A program made the position numbers and the translations under genes. The notes below the pieces were generated by a model. It ran no database searches. It was not told the origin of the DNA and saw only the letters and a program-made list of their open reading frames with translations. Below, piece after piece: positions 34,806-45,567 of a stretch of DNA of 64,000 nt; the first letter of the stretch is position 1; the number at the start of each line of letters is the position of its first letter. The stretch is from Nothopassalora personata (taxonomy: Eukaryota; Ascomycota; Dothideomycetes; Mycosphaerellales; Mycosphaerellaceae), in contig CM066289.1 of the NCBI GenBank assembly GCA_033816765.1, forward strand, positions 3,782,001 through 3,846,000, in the 5' to 3' direction.

Positions 34806-37800
34806 GGGCGCATATGCGCGGCGCCTTGCCGGTGCTCCTCATCCTCCTGCAATCGCTACTCCTCGCGACCGTCCATGCCGCCTTCGTTACCTTCGAGAAT
34901 TGCCTCCCCGATAGCACCCAGGACTCGGACCTCCTCAAGTTCACGCCCTCCTTCGTCAACGCCACATTCATAAACACCATCGGCTCGACGCACGATCTCG
35001 ACCTCACCATCTATGGCAATGTCTCCGGAAGGCAGTACAGCACTGCCATCCCTACCGGAAATGATTCGTATTGGAGCGATAACAACGAGACCAATGGCAA
35101 GATCACGAACACGGGAAGGGACAACGCGAAGTACACAACCTTGACTGCAGACTACATGGTCCTGACCTTCACGGTGTTCGACAACAAAGGAGAGCAATTC
35201 TGCCCGCTCTTGAACAACAACGAGACATGCCCGCTCAGTCCAATCTTCCAATCCAACGCCAGCGATTACTCTGTGTACCCTTCATTCACAGTGTCGCAAG
35301 TGTTCAACAGTTCGTACGCCTTCAGCACGATCTCGACCACGGTCCATGTACTGTCAGGAGACGAGGGAGGGCAAGATCTTGCATGTATCAGTGTGCAAGT
35401 CACGCCTGACCTTGGGCCAACGATTCGCGGGCTTCTCACTTGGCTGCCAGCCACGATTTTAATTCTGAAAGGATTGGCGACACTGGTAGCAGCGATATGG
35501 TCACCTTGGGGCACGTCGGATATCTTCAAATGGAGCAGCAATTATGGAAGAGACGAGGACTTGTTGAGGTTGGTGACTCCCGGCTTCGGAGACTGCCTTC
35601 AATACATACAATTCATCTTCCTCACAGGAAGTTTGACATTGCAATACCCTGGTTTCTTTCGTCCGGCGGTCCGTCAGGCCGCTTGGTCATCCTTGCTGTT
35701 CAATGAGAACTTCGTCAGTGGTGGAAACAACACCGAGGCTCTGGTAGACGGACTTTACGTGACAAATGCGACTTACGGCCTAACGAGCATGAGCCAGCTG
35801 GTCGGAATGCGCGAAGAATGGGATATATGGGCATGCATGGCTATTTGGCTGCTGGTCATCATCGCAGTGGTCATTGTGCTCTGTCAACTGGGCTTCGCTG
35901 CTCGCTGGATCTATCGCACAGCCACTCTGACCGCCGAAGAGAATCTCCAAAAGAAGAATTTGCCGTTCACCCTGGGCAACATCATTCGCTTGATCTTCAA
36001 CTACTTCCTCCTACCGATCGTTTCGCTCAGTCTATTCCAACTGGTCATATCGGGTCGCTCACCTACAAGCGTTGTCGTCTGTGCAGTAATACTGCTGGTC
36101 ATCGTCATTGTGTGGGCAGGCTGGGCGCTGAGAATAATCTTCAGCACGAAGCCAAGGACACTTCTTTTCGATGACATGCCCACTGTTCTCCTCTATGGAC
36201 CATTCTACAACACGTACAGCGACAATGCCGCGCCTTTCTCGCTGGTACCGAACTTTATCACATTCCTGCGAGGAGTCGCAATTGGAGCTATCCAGCCGAC
36301 TGGTATTGGTCAGATCATCCTTCTGGCCATTTGCGAAGTCATCCTCATTCTCACCCTAAACGGCTTCCGACCTTTCCAAGGTCAGACAAGCATGAACCTG
36401 TATCACACGTTCTATGCAGCCGTCCGTCTTGCTTCGGTCCTTCTAATGACAGCATTTGTCCCCTCTCTTGGTGTGACAGAAGCGCCGAAAGGATGGATCG
36501 GCTACTCCATCCTCGTCCTTCATGCTTGTGTTTTGATTTTCGGTTTCCTGCTGGGCGCAATGCAGACGATCATCGAAGTTTTCGCAAGATCAATGGGAGC
36601 CGGGCATGACGCACAGAACGGCGCTGTCAGAGGCAGCGTACTGAACTGGCGGTCGCTCAAGAAAAGGCCGGACAGGAGACCTGCGGACAGGGGTAGCATG
36701 ACCAGCAGTGCTGCTATCCTGCGAGATGCCACTACCGATGCCAACTATGGTACGAGATCTAGAAGTGTCTCGGCCAGTAGCCAGCAGCTGCTCAATAGCA
36801 TGAGCCTTTTCGAGAACTTCTCGAGCGGTGGTGACAATTTCAACAGTTCGCCTGATCCTGGTTCTGAAGCAACACCGGGGGGTACGAACACCGATGAGGA
36901 GGGGCAGCCAGTGATAGGTGCGAAAATGAGTGGTGACAACTACTATCGTCCTCCTAGACCCAGGAAGAACACCCTGGATCAACTGACGCCCGGAACCCGG
37001 ACTCGAAGCACTGCAGACTTTCCCTACGCGGACTCACCAGGACATGCAAGAGATAACAGCTACGACAGCGCCGGCATGCACGGGTCGCCTGCACCGGCAT
37101 ATTTCCGCGGTCGCACTGATTCCAATGATGAGACACATCGAGCCGACTATGCTGTACGAGAGGTGGACCAATACTATCGTGGACCAGCCCTGAATGATCA
37201 GCCATCAAGGAAGCTCAAGACTGGTCCTGCTGATCCCGAAGGGCCCGCTTCAACAGCACAATCCTGGATCAAGAACCTTGTCTTCGGCGTCAAGGGTAAG
37301 AAGAAGGAACCTGGCAAGGGCTTCGAAGTAGCACGCCGACCCAGATTGCCGCCGGGAACGCAAGATCCTGCTGCAGCCAACGAGGCTCTGGAGTTGCAAC
37401 AAAGCCCAGCAATCATAACAGAACCTTATCGCGACTCTCCGACGATTGCGCAAGAAGAGCTGCAGGAGAGTGCAGGTGCCGAACGTGAGATGCCAAGCAC
37501 ATCTCTTGAACGTTCGATCAGCCTGACGGACAACATCGCGCCACGGGGGTCAACAGAACAATCACAGCCTGTTTTCGACTTCGATTTCGGTGACGGTGCC
37601 CAGGCTCCAGTGGGCACAGACCGACCGGACAGCGACACGATTGATGAACTCAGTCATCCAGTACTCGAACCGATCTCTACGGAGCATCGTGCTTCTCTAG
37701 GCCCTCCAGCCGATCTTCGACGTCTGAGCCAACAAACGGAGGAAGACACCGATTGCGAATCGTCACACTACGCACACGAACAGAATGCGCAACCTTCGAG

Positions 37801-38491
37801 ATACTCCGACCAGCCAACACCATCTCTCGATCCTATCGAGCATGTCGGCACCATTGACCTCCCTTCTAGATTCAACTCGACTACAGGCTCGCACGCTCCA
37901 CCTTCACGCTACAACTCTAACGCAAGCGGTGCAATCAACGAGCCAGTGCGAACCATGTCGAACAGAAGCGGACCACCTCAACTAGGACAGATGGACGTCG
38001 TCCATGACCAAGACTGGCTACGAGAAGTCAACAACCTGTCATGGACCAACACCAGCCGCCAAGCAAGCGTCCGCAGTAGTGAAGCCCCGGTATTGCGGCC
38101 AGAACCCTCAGTTCCACGTCGCACAAGCGTACGTAGTAGCGAGGCCCCGGTATTGCAGCCAGAACCCTCAGTTCCACGTCGCAACTCCCGCCGTACCCTC
38201 TCACAGGAGGTGGCCGCACAGCGTTACCAACCCCAGTCAACCAACCTATTCGAGGGATTCGACTCCGCCGTGTCCCCTGAGCACCCCGGTTCGCCTATAG
38301 AGGACGCGCCACCACGGCACACTCCCGGCCGAGTGGTACACCACCGCGCTGGTGATAGCATCACGCGCAATAGCATAGGCGCCAATGCTGCGATGCTGGG
38401 ATCGTCAGCGCAGGTCGAGTACCTCCGCCGAGAGTCTGCTGCGAATGCAGATCATGTTGAGAAGAGTCACAATGATATCTTCAGGGACTAG
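34802..38491 (+). CDS. TRP/Flc-like integral membrane protein with ML-like domain
   Basis: A single-exon gene of 1229 codons. A signal peptide (about residues 1-26, ending TVHA) leads into an Asn-glycosylation-rich lumenal ML-like domain (about 27-205). About nine to ten membrane segments follow (about 215-600), for example LLTWLPATILILKGLATLVA, ACMAIWLLVIIAVVIVLCQL and ILLAICEVILILTL. A long, charged, Ser/Pro-rich cytosolic tail (about 610-1229) ends the protein. This layout matches the fungal TRP-like family (Flc proteins, S. pombe Pkd2), which act in calcium flux, FAD or haem transport and cell-wall integrity; which of these applies here cannot be told. The tail contains two 60-bp direct repeats (38064-38183), each encoding 20 residues with SSEAPVL and PEPSVPRR. 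A uORF precedes it. Confidence 0.88.
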   Translation: MRAHMRGALPVLLILLQSLLLATVHAAFVTFENCLPDSTQDSDLLKFTPSFVNATFINTIGSTHDLDLTIYGNVSGRQYSTAIPTGNDSYWSDNNETNGKITNTGRDNAKYTTLTADYMVLTFTVFDNKGEQFCPLLNNNETCPLSPIFQSNASDYSVYPSFTVSQVFNSSYAFSTISTTVHVLSGDEGGQDLACISVQVTPDLGPTIRGLLTWLPATILILKGLATLVAAIWSPWGTSDIFKWSSNYGRDEDLLRLVTPGFGDCLQYIQFIFLTGSLTLQYPGFFRPAVRQAAWSSLLFNENFVSGGNNTEALVDGLYVTNATYGLTSMSQLVGMREEWDIWACMAIWLLVIIAVVIVLCQLGFAARWIYRTATLTAEENLQKKNLPFTLGNIIRLIFNYFLLPIVSLSLFQLVISGRSPTSVVVCAVILLVIVIVWAGWALRIIFSTKPRTLLFDDMPTVLLYGPFYNTYSDNAAPFSLVPNFITFLRGVAIGAIQPTGIGQIILLAICEVILILTLNGFRPFQGQTSMNLYHTFYAAVRLASVLLMTAFVPSLGVTEAPKGWIGYSILVLHACVLIFGFLLGAMQTIIEVFARSMGAGHDAQNGAVRGSVLNWRSLKKRPDRRPADRGSMTSSAAILRDATTDANYGTRSRSVSASSQQLLNSMSLFENFSSGGDNFNSSPDPGSEATPGGTNTDEEGQPVIGAKMSGDNYYRPPRPRKNTLDQLTPGTRTRSTADFPYADSPGHARDNSYDSAGMHGSPAPAYFRGRTDSNDETHRADYAVREVDQYYRGPALNDQPSRKLKTGPADPEGPASTAQSWIKNLVFGVKGKKKEPGKGFEVARRPRLPPGTQDPAAANEALELQQSPAIITEPYRDSPTIAQEELQESAGAEREMPSTSLERSISLTDNIAPRGSTEQSQPVFDFDFGDGAQAPVGTDRPDSDTIDELSHPVLEPISTEHRASLGPPADLRRLSQQTEEDTDCESSHYAHEQNAQPSRYSDQPTPSLDPIEHVGTIDLPSRFNSTTGSHAPPSRYNSNASGAINEPVRTMSNRSGPPQLGQMDVVHDQDWLREVNNLSWTNTSRQASVRSSEAPVLRPEPSVPRRTSVRSSEAPVLQPEPSVPRRNSRRTLSQEVAAQRYQPQSTNLFEGFDSAVSPEHPGSPIEDAPPRHTPGRVVHHRAGDSITRNSIGANAAMLGSSAQVEYLRRESAANADHVEKSHNDIFRD
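38064..38183 (+). repeat. Two tandem 60-bp in-frame repeats in TRP-like tail
   Basis: Units 38064-38123 and 38124-38183 differ at only a few bases and both encode 20 residues with the words SVRSSEAPVL and PEPSVPRR. A recent in-frame duplication in a disordered region. Confidence 0.85.
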
Positions 38492-38929
38492 GAAGCCATG
38501 GAGGCGTATCGTTGTAATTATTGAGATTGATGGGTTTAGCGTGGCGTTGGTGAATGTATAGGTATGACCTTCGCACGATGAACAGTAGTGGGAGCACGGT
38601 GCATGGTTTGAGGCGTTCTGGCATGGATAGGAAACTCCAAAAGTTTGTGACGATGAGATGATGATGGGGGTGAGAAGATAATGTGAGCGGAATGTGAATA
38701 CAAGAGAGAGGAACATAGCATAGTATAGTATAGTATAGTAAGGTAATGCGCGGCGCTTTTGTGTATAGCCATGCTCTGTTTGCGGGTTCTTCGTTTGTTG
38801 GGTGTTTTGTTCTGGGTACGTGAGACATGGCAAAGAGAATGTGCGACTGTGTTCACTGTGATTCGAGATCTTGAGGTTCGGGTTTCGATCATGGGAAACA
38901 AACAACATGGATAGGGTTATGTACGCTTC

Positions 38930-39824
38930 ATGAGCCGGGTACGATTTGAAGCCTGGAGCACGACTATCATGCCAGTACCGATTACAAGAAGACCATTGCG
39001 ATGGACCGTGCATCCACGAAACGAAGCACAACATAGACGCAACGCCTTGCCAAGATCCATAGAGCAAAGAAGAGCAGAACGTGCTGGTATAGGTACTCAG
39101 GGCGAAACTGAAGCCGATCGAGAAGCAGAGGAAAATATCAGGCAAGCAGGCCTACAACATGCCGGAAGATCTGGTCAAGGCACTGCCTCAGTCTTCAGTC
39201 CTGGAGATGAGTACTTGGGCTATGTGATTGATCCCGCACTAGTTCACAACAGGCCTCCTCCACGGCATCCTCCTGTCCCAGCACGTTCGCCAGGATCTCT
39301 GAGGGGTCGGAGGTCCCTTCTTCAGTCTGGAGAGGAAAGGGCGGGAGTTCTCGGGAGTACTAGAATGGCTGAGGAGAGAGCTGCGGAAAGGGCCGCGAGA
39401 CAGCGGGTTAGGCAGGACTTTATTGAGAGAGGGATTGGTATGCGTAATGCTGCGGACGGGATACCGACTGATTTATGCTGATTTGATGGAAGATTTGGAG
39501 ACGGGCCGGAGACGTGTGCAACGAGCTTGGGTTCAGCGGAGGTATCAAGAGACGTCCGGGGAGGCTCAGCGGCGGGAAGAAGATCGAGAGGATTATGAGG
39601 TATGTATTCAACCCACTCTGGTGCACCAGGGAGTGGTAGACTCTTAGATATATCCATCGCACTAGGCGTTACATTCAATGCTTGGATGAAAGCTGACATT
39701 CTTCTACGTACAGGAGGTACAACGAGAGCTGGGCGATGTTAGGGGTAGTATGGACTTCAGCTACGAAGGAATTATGGCTTTGCTAGATGCCATGGGCTAC
39801 GCAGAGGAAGTTTACAAGCCTTGA
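38930..39824 (+). CDS. Hypothetical charged protein, three exons
   Basis: Best model: exons 38930-39437, 39493-39599 and 39714-39824, with introns of 55 and 114 bp bounded by GTATGC...GAAG and GTATGT...ACAG. Phases agree and the product is about 241 aa. It is rich in Arg, Glu and Ala, with a helical C-terminal half (RRRVQRAWVQRRYQE, REEDREDYE) ending in FSYEGIMALLDAMGYAEE. No signal, membrane segment or known domain. An ATG at 38969 (MPVPITRRPLRW) is an alternative start. The last block recurs, decayed, at about 40450-40480 in the next region. The splice model is inferred from frame continuity only. Confidence 0.5.
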
Positions 39825-40279
39825 ATACCACATCCCTATCGTCGTCGCCGTTGACAGTTAGACTCATGTCTGCAGGGACAGCACTAGCGTCCTCATACAT
39901 TGATAGGGACAAAGGCAATGAATCTCATACAGTGAGATCTTGCTCTCACGCATTGGTAGTTGTCGAGTCTCTCCGTCGATCACATGGCATACCGCACACA
40001 CAAGAACACCAGCGTACGACTATGACAGACAGCACAGCAGCAGTGACTATCATCAGCACGTCGCAGCGCGACTCTCCGACACACCGGCAGGGCACCGCCG
40101 CCACTCCTCTGGCCCTCAGGTTACAGCTCATCGCGAGCAGGAGTCCTCCCACAAAGCCTAGAGGCAATAGCACGGCCGGAGCGCCACTAAGAACCACGAG
40201 TCGAGTTGAGGAGAGAGCAGTGTCTGGTGGTTCGCCAATTCAGGAGTATGTATCATGCTGAAGTTGTTCAATGTTGTAT

Positions 40280-40606
40280 CGAACTTATGATCCATAGTAT
40301 GGGAAGGCCGTCAGCGCCGAACACAGCAAGAGTGGATGCGTCGTCGTTTCTGCCACAGGGAGCGCGAAATGCAGCGAGAGGAAGAGGGGCGCTGAAGTCA
40401 ATGTTGTATTGCATCGGGAATCCGGTGTGGGCGAGGTCATGGTCGAGTTGAGTTACGAGGGACAGATGGCGTTGTTGAAGTTTATGCCTACAGCGGCATG
40501 CGACAGACAGGGTTGGCCTTGCTCGGGATGTTTTTGGTTCCCGACTTCAAGGAAGAGCGACAATATACGAAATTACATTCTCTACAACATCAAGGTATTG
40601 AAATGA
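40280..40606 (+). pseudogene. Decayed possible paralogue of the 38930-39824 gene
   Basis: One frame reads an Arg/Glu-rich segment (GRQRRTQQEWMRRRF, then REREMQREEEG) before a stop at about 40392. A second frame resumes with VMVELSYEGQMALLKFM. Together they parallel the order in the preceding gene, RRRVQRAWVQRRYQE then FSYEGIMALLDAM. No single intron joins the two frames convincingly. I infer a tandem duplicate that has decayed; chance similarity of charged helices is the alternative. Confidence 0.35.
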
Positions 40607-40723
40607 AGCATAGCAAGATTTGCCGGCAGCGACGCCATGATGCTACAGAGTTGTGTGTTCCTCTTTCGAGGTAGGTTTACAGATTGTTCCAGCCATTTCC
40701 ACCTTCACACTCATTCTTTTCAC

Positions 40724-42582
40724 ATGTCGGCGCTCCTCGGCAGCTTGAGTAATGCTATTTCGCTCCCAGGCGGCGGCAATGGAGCCAGCAACGTCGGCAC
40801 AGGGCTGGCTCACCCTGTGGACAATGTCTTGGACAACACCATCGACACAGTCGGAAAGGGCGTAGCATCAGTGAAGCCACTTGTGAGTGGCCTCCGCGGC
40901 TCTTTGGATGGCGTACTGGGAGACGTTGGACTGGACGGACCGCGAACACCATTCGAGAAATGCATAGCGCGGGCGTTTGGCGAAGACGCAAGTCTGTATT
41001 CATTTCCAGGAGACCTGCTATACGATCTACCTCTGGTGGAGAGCTTGCCATATCTGAACAATCTCGAGAGCGAACACCCTTACAACCTCGATTATCCCGT
41101 GACTCCAGCAGCCATTGTGTTGCCGAAGGATGCGCAACAGGTCAGCGCTGCGGTTGTGTGTGCGCACAAGTACGGGATTGCTGTGCAGTCGAGAAGTGGT
41201 GGACACTCATATTGCAACCATGGTCTCGGCGGCAATAACGGCTCGCTCTCGATCGATTACCAGAACATGAAAGGCTTCAGCTATGATCAGCAAGACCAGA
41301 CAATGACATTCGAGTCAGGTAATCGACTGGGCGATCTTGATCGGCAGCTTGCACCGACGGGGAGAGTGGCAGCATACGGGCAAGTGAGCGACATTGGGAG
41401 TGGCGGACACTTTACCATCGGGGGCCTTGCTCCGCTATCGAGGTTACTGGGACTTGTATGTGTATCTTCTCGTCGGCCAACGAGGCTTTCAGCTGACAGG
41501 ACCAGGCCGCCGACCAAATAGTCTCCGCCGAGTGCGTCCTCGCCGACGGCACCATTACAACAGTTTCAGCAAACGACAACCCTGACCTCTTCTTCGCAGT
41601 CAAAGGCGCAGCCTGGTCCTTCACGACTGTGACTTCCTTCACAGTCGCCACCTCCCCGTCACCCTCGTCCGTAATCAGCTACCAATACAACATCACCTTC
41701 GGCCAAATCGCCGACCTCGCAGACAGCTTCTCCCGCTGGCAAGATCTCATCTCCCAGCCCGACCTCACCCGCAAGTTCGCCAGTACCTTGACTCTCGCTC
41801 AGGACCTGCTGGTCTACTCCGGCACATTCTTCGGAGACGAACAAGAGTTCGACCGTCTGAACCTCGAAGCCATCCTCCCCTTTGGCCAAGAGCACCTGGG
41901 CATCACGGTCGTAAGCAGTGTCGTCCCGCACGCAATCGCAGATCTTATCAATCTCGGCTACGACGTCTTCGGCTCTGTTCCTGCACACTTCTACGTCAAA
42001 TCTTTAAAGTACACACGCCACACCCTCCTGCCACCTCGCGCGGTGCAGGAACTCTTCCAATACCTCGACGCCGTCGACAAAGGCACATTGATCTGGTTCA
42101 TCGTCTGGGACCTCGGAGCTGGCGCGGTCGCAGAGATCCCACAGACGGCAACGGCCTATTGGCATCGAGATGCATTGTACTTTCAGCAGGCGTACGTCGT
42201 GAGTGCGGTTGGCCCTGTGACGAGACAGAGCCATGAGTTTCTTAGTGGTTTGACGAAGGAGGTTCAGAGGCTTGCACCGGGGATCGATGATAGTGCATAT
42301 CCCGGATACGTTGATGCTGAGCTGAGGGACCCGTTGACGGCGTATTGGGGTGGGAATGTGGAGCGGTTGACACAAATCAAGGGCAAGTATGATCCGGATG
42401 ATGTATTTAGGAATCCGCAGAGTATACCGAGTCCTTACAGGGGTGCGGGAGGGCAAGGACAGCGTAGAAGTGTTGATGGACTTGAAGCGCCAGGTCGGCC
42501 GTTGAATGGTGCGGCGCAGAGATTGGAGGGCCGTAGTGATGGGGCGCTGGTACATAGACACGTCCACAAGCGTGCGGCGTAG
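40724..42582 (+). CDS. Berberine-bridge-enzyme-like FAD-linked oxidoreductase
   Basis: Exons 40724-41455 and 41506-42582, with a 50-bp intron (GTATGT...GACCAG) that falls exactly between GL and AADQ in the conserved flavin region. About 602 aa. The N-terminal 90 residues are low-complexity. The FAD_binding_4 domain follows (AAIVLPKDAQQVSAAV, then RSGGHSYCNHGLGG, where the histidine is the usual covalent FAD link). The second covalent cysteine of true BBE enzymes is not seen: the region reads GQVSDIGSGGHFTIGG, so a single covalent link is likely. The C-terminal BBE motif is complete (KYDPDDVFRNPQSI). Such enzymes oxidise sugars or secondary metabolites and are often secreted, but I see no clear signal peptide. 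An upstream ATG at 40637 is possible. Confidence 0.88.
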
Positions 42583-42681
42583 TTCAGAGGTGGATGGAGA
42601 ATTTACACAGACCGCTTCCTGCGATTGAGCCTTTCCACTCCTGAGTATGAGCAATGCCAACAATAGTGGCACTGCGGGATA

Positions 42682-43240
42682 CTAGGGTGAAGGTGAATCT
42701 CGGCTGGGTGCTGGTTGAGCTTTGGACATGGGAGCAGCAGACCTAGGTGGCGGAGGCATGAGCGCAGCCGGAGGTCTTGATGCTACAGTATCCTTCTTGG
42801 TCGGCTCGGGATATCTTGACGCCGCTGGAGGAGGAGGAGGAGGAGCAGGAGGGGCAGGAGGAGGAGCCATGTGTGCAGTCAAAGATTTTGATGCCGATAA
42901 AGGCATTCTCGCTCGAGGGGCACCCCTGCAGAAGGTCTCGATACGGAGCAGGCGAGTACTCTGACTTGAGCCGACTTTGCAACCAATGGTTTAGCTGGGG
43001 GCGGCATGGACATAGCAACAGATGTATGTCTTCACCACATCAAAGTGCAATCTCGCATCCGCCTTGGCTGGTCTCTCTTGTCTCTCGTGCAGCTGCTTCT
43101 CGGCACGCTTCTTGGCTGCCTCAGTCCTCCGCTTCTGCGCGCTCGCTCTTAATTCCTTGTCGCTTAAAGTCGGCCTAACACGTACGTGCTTTGGATGCGG
43201 CTTTTGTGCATTGTCCCAAGGAGCTACGGCGGCTTAAGAG
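42682..43240 (-). CDS. Probable proline-rich hypothetical protein (exons unresolved)
   Basis: The minus strand has a charged segment at about 43235-43040 (APWDNAQKPHPKHVRVRP, then SDKELRASAQKRR and EAAKKRAEKQLHERQER, helical). After a likely intron ending CTGCAG comes a proline-rich end (42906-42682) with PPPAPPAPPPPPPAAS. A stop lies just upstream of the first segment, so a further 5' exon is needed. I cannot fix the first exon or the phase at the junction. If real, it is a gene divergent from TFB5. No domain recognised. Confidence 0.35.
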
Positions 43241-43339
43241 AGATCGCCGGGTCACATGACTCGCGCAGCATATGCCACCTCGCCTGTGAAGCATTCCACT
43301 TCTGTTCACACCACAGCACCACCACCTCGCATCCTCATC

Positions 43340-43705
43340 ATGCCTCGCGCTATAGCCGGTAAGCACCATAACCGTGGATACAATGACTGAGTTCATGGTC
43401 GCCTCTTTCTGGGAGAACGATGAACTAATCTTCGACTGTGTTCCAGGCGTGCTCGTCAAGTGCGACCCTTCTATCAAGGCCATCATTCAGAGGATCAATG
43501 ACCAGAATAACCACGATATCATCATTGAGGATATTGACGATGAGCACATGCTGATCAAGAACACACGCCATGAGGATTTGAAGCAGATGCTGAAGGAGGT
43601 GTGCAGAACCAAATTTTTGCTTTCTTCTACAGATGTGCTGACGCCGGACAGGCACTCAAAGACACGGTCAAAGAAGCTGATGATAGTTCTGGTGAAGAAG
43701 CTTGA
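43340..43705 (+). CDS. TFB5: TFIIH subunit TFB5 (TTDA/GTF2H5), three exons
   Basis: Exons 43340-43358, 43447-43598 and 43652-43705 (introns 88 and 53 bp, GTAAGC...TTCCAG and GTGTGC...GGACAG) give a 74-aa protein, close to the usual 70-75. It reads MPRAIAG, then VLVKCDPSIKAIIQRI, IIIEDIDDEHMLIK and LKQMLKEALKDTVKEA, all matching the family. TFB5 stabilises p52/Tfb2 in the TFIIH core and stimulates the XPB ATPase in nucleotide excision repair and transcription. It is easily missed because the first exon is 19 nt. No defect seen. Confidence 0.92.
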
Positions 43706-43905
43706 GGATGAGCGAGATGACAGGATAGCCTTCTCCCGGCTCTGCCTCTTCCAGGGACTCTCTCCTTTGGGAATTGGGATGGACCTCGACCGCTGGACAA
43801 AGATGCAGTCATACGAATGATGATAAGCGTTTGGTGCCCGGTGTCCTTACTTCTGCTCTTCACGCATCCGCGGAGTCTGGCATGGCCTCCTTCTGACTGG
43901 CGCCG

Positions 43906-44880
43906 TTGCACGGCACCCAACCATCTTGGTCTCTCTGGAGCATACAGCTCAACAGCTGGCTGCGAATCCTCCAAAGCCTTGGTATCATCCATAATTCAGA
44001 CCTTGATAATTCTGGCATCACGGAATGTAGCATCCAGACGCCACAAAGTGGGTGTGTATTGGGAGGACATTCAGATCGAGAATGGCGCTGTGCCTATCGA
44101 GGAGGTTGAGCGAGATTTGCGAGCAATGTTCGAAGGCGGCCACATCATCATCGGACATGCGATCGATAACGACATCAAGGTTTTCGTCTGTGAGGGTGTC
44201 GAGATCCGCAACACTCGGAGCACAAGTACTACCAGCAGCTCCTTGGCGCTCGTCAGCCTGGGCTTGCGAGACTTGCTCCTTATGTCGTTGGTAACTCGAT
44301 TCAAGGCAACGAGTACTGTAGCTGTGAGGATGGACGTACTAACCCTTGCGCTCTGGAAGCACCGTCGCGAGGCTATCGAGGAGGAACAATCGGGCTGGAT
44401 TCACCGCGGTGCAGCTGTCGACGAGGACGATTTCGACTTCGGCGACGAGGACGATGAAGACACCTATTACGATGACCAAGAGAACGAAGCTATTCGACAA
44501 GATCTCGCGCTGCTTACGTTGCAGAGCGGGATAAAATGCCTGTTACCGCTTCAACATTATTCTGGCAAGCCGATGCAGCACAAGCCAAACAATCGGACAC
44601 CGCAAGCTACGACATCAAAGCCATTGCTCCGAAGGCCGCTACTCCGCGTTACACAGACAGTTCAGCGGCAAAGACAGTGACTAACCTGAACGCTCCTCCT
44701 ACTGTAGTTGCTCAGCCAAATCCACCTCACGCCAGGAAGGGGAGCACTCCTACAACCATGACCAACGACTCACCAAGCATTTTCTCGCGCAAGTCGTATC
44801 TTGCTACTGTCTCATCGCTCGGGACCGCTCGATCAGACATTTCTGTAGCCAAGGAGCTCACACATGCGAGTGTCGTTTAG
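43906..44880 (+). pseudogene. REX4/ISG20-like DEDDh 3'-5' exonuclease, frameshifted
   Basis: The text DIQIENGAVPIEEVERDL, then HIIIGHAIDNDIKVF (44143-44187; the ExoII motif with GHAxxND), matches RNA exonuclease REX4 relatives. The frame then shifts: between about 44215 and 44343 the family-like sequence (EHKYYQQLLG, RQPGLARLAPYVVG, SIQGNEYCSCEDGRTN, the ExoIII position) lies in the other frame. It returns to the first frame for LALWKHRREAIEEEQ. One base is missing near 44214-44220 and one is extra near 44341-44346. The ExoI motif with the first catalytic D and E (DCEM) is absent upstream. An acidic tail and a Ser/Thr-rich segment follow. A pseudogene is most likely; a sequencing error at two sites is the alternative. 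Confidence 0.55.
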
Positions 44881-45311
44881 AAGAAGCCGCTTGCTACACC
44901 ATCTGCCACTGTTCCTAGGCTGACAGCTTGACGCTTGGAGATGGTGCAGAGGCCAGCCGCTCCTAAGCCAGACGAACTGAAGAAGAATGAGCAGCTGTAG
45001 AGCTGAAAGAACGAATGACAGCCCTCGTGCATCAGTGCACCGAGAATCTCATCATCATCTCTACGGGCGTCGGGATCAATCCTGATCAAGGTCCGTCCAC
45101 GATATATATGGTTGGAGGCACCCAGGGCGTTCTCAGCATCGCAGAGCCCTGCCTGATATACGACCTGTACGTCTTCGAGTCGACCGAGGAAGATCAGGTC
45201 ATGAAAGATCTTCACTGCCTCTTCTAGAGGGCCTTCGCCCGAGGAACGACCTCGCCAATTTCGTTTCTGGGTTGTCCAGGCTTCGAGGGGGCTCTGTTGC
45301 TTCGTGCTCAT
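44877..45311 (-). pseudogene. HExxH (SprT-like) zinc peptidase-like ORF, copy 1
   Basis: A minus-strand 144-codon frame with FHDLIFLGRLEDVQVV, an IRIDPDARRDD block and ILGALMHEGCHSFFQLYS. The HEGCH (45029-45015) has HExxH metal-site spacing and the context of SprT-like domains (LxHExxHxF). After it the frame degenerates into low-complexity serine and phenylalanine, and no second zinc ligand or zinc ribbon is visible. Two similar units follow at 45568 and 46908 on the plus strand. Whether this one is a short functional protein or a fragment is unclear. Confidence 0.4.
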
Positions 45312-45567
45312 GGCAGTAGGTATGCTTGACCGAAGGGACTACACACATCCCTACAAAATGTCGTCGATGTTGTGTTTGCCTGCGTGGAGCGAGGCACTGC
45401 TCCCGAGGATATGGATAGAACTGTGTGGCCTTTGATCTGTTTCGAAGGCTCAGCGTATCCGCTCATGACTGAAGTGCAGTGACCTGGTGGACGAGAGTGA
45501 TTCCGAAGCGGGTGCTTGCTGGAGCTGTCAATAGAGACTTCGTTGATGACTCTCGTGTCGAGATGTC

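Noticed and set aside
38405..39145. 246-codon minus-strand frame
   Set aside because: It overlaps the 3' end of the TRP-like gene and the start of the next plus-strand gene, has no motif and mostly lies in a 3' UTR-like region.
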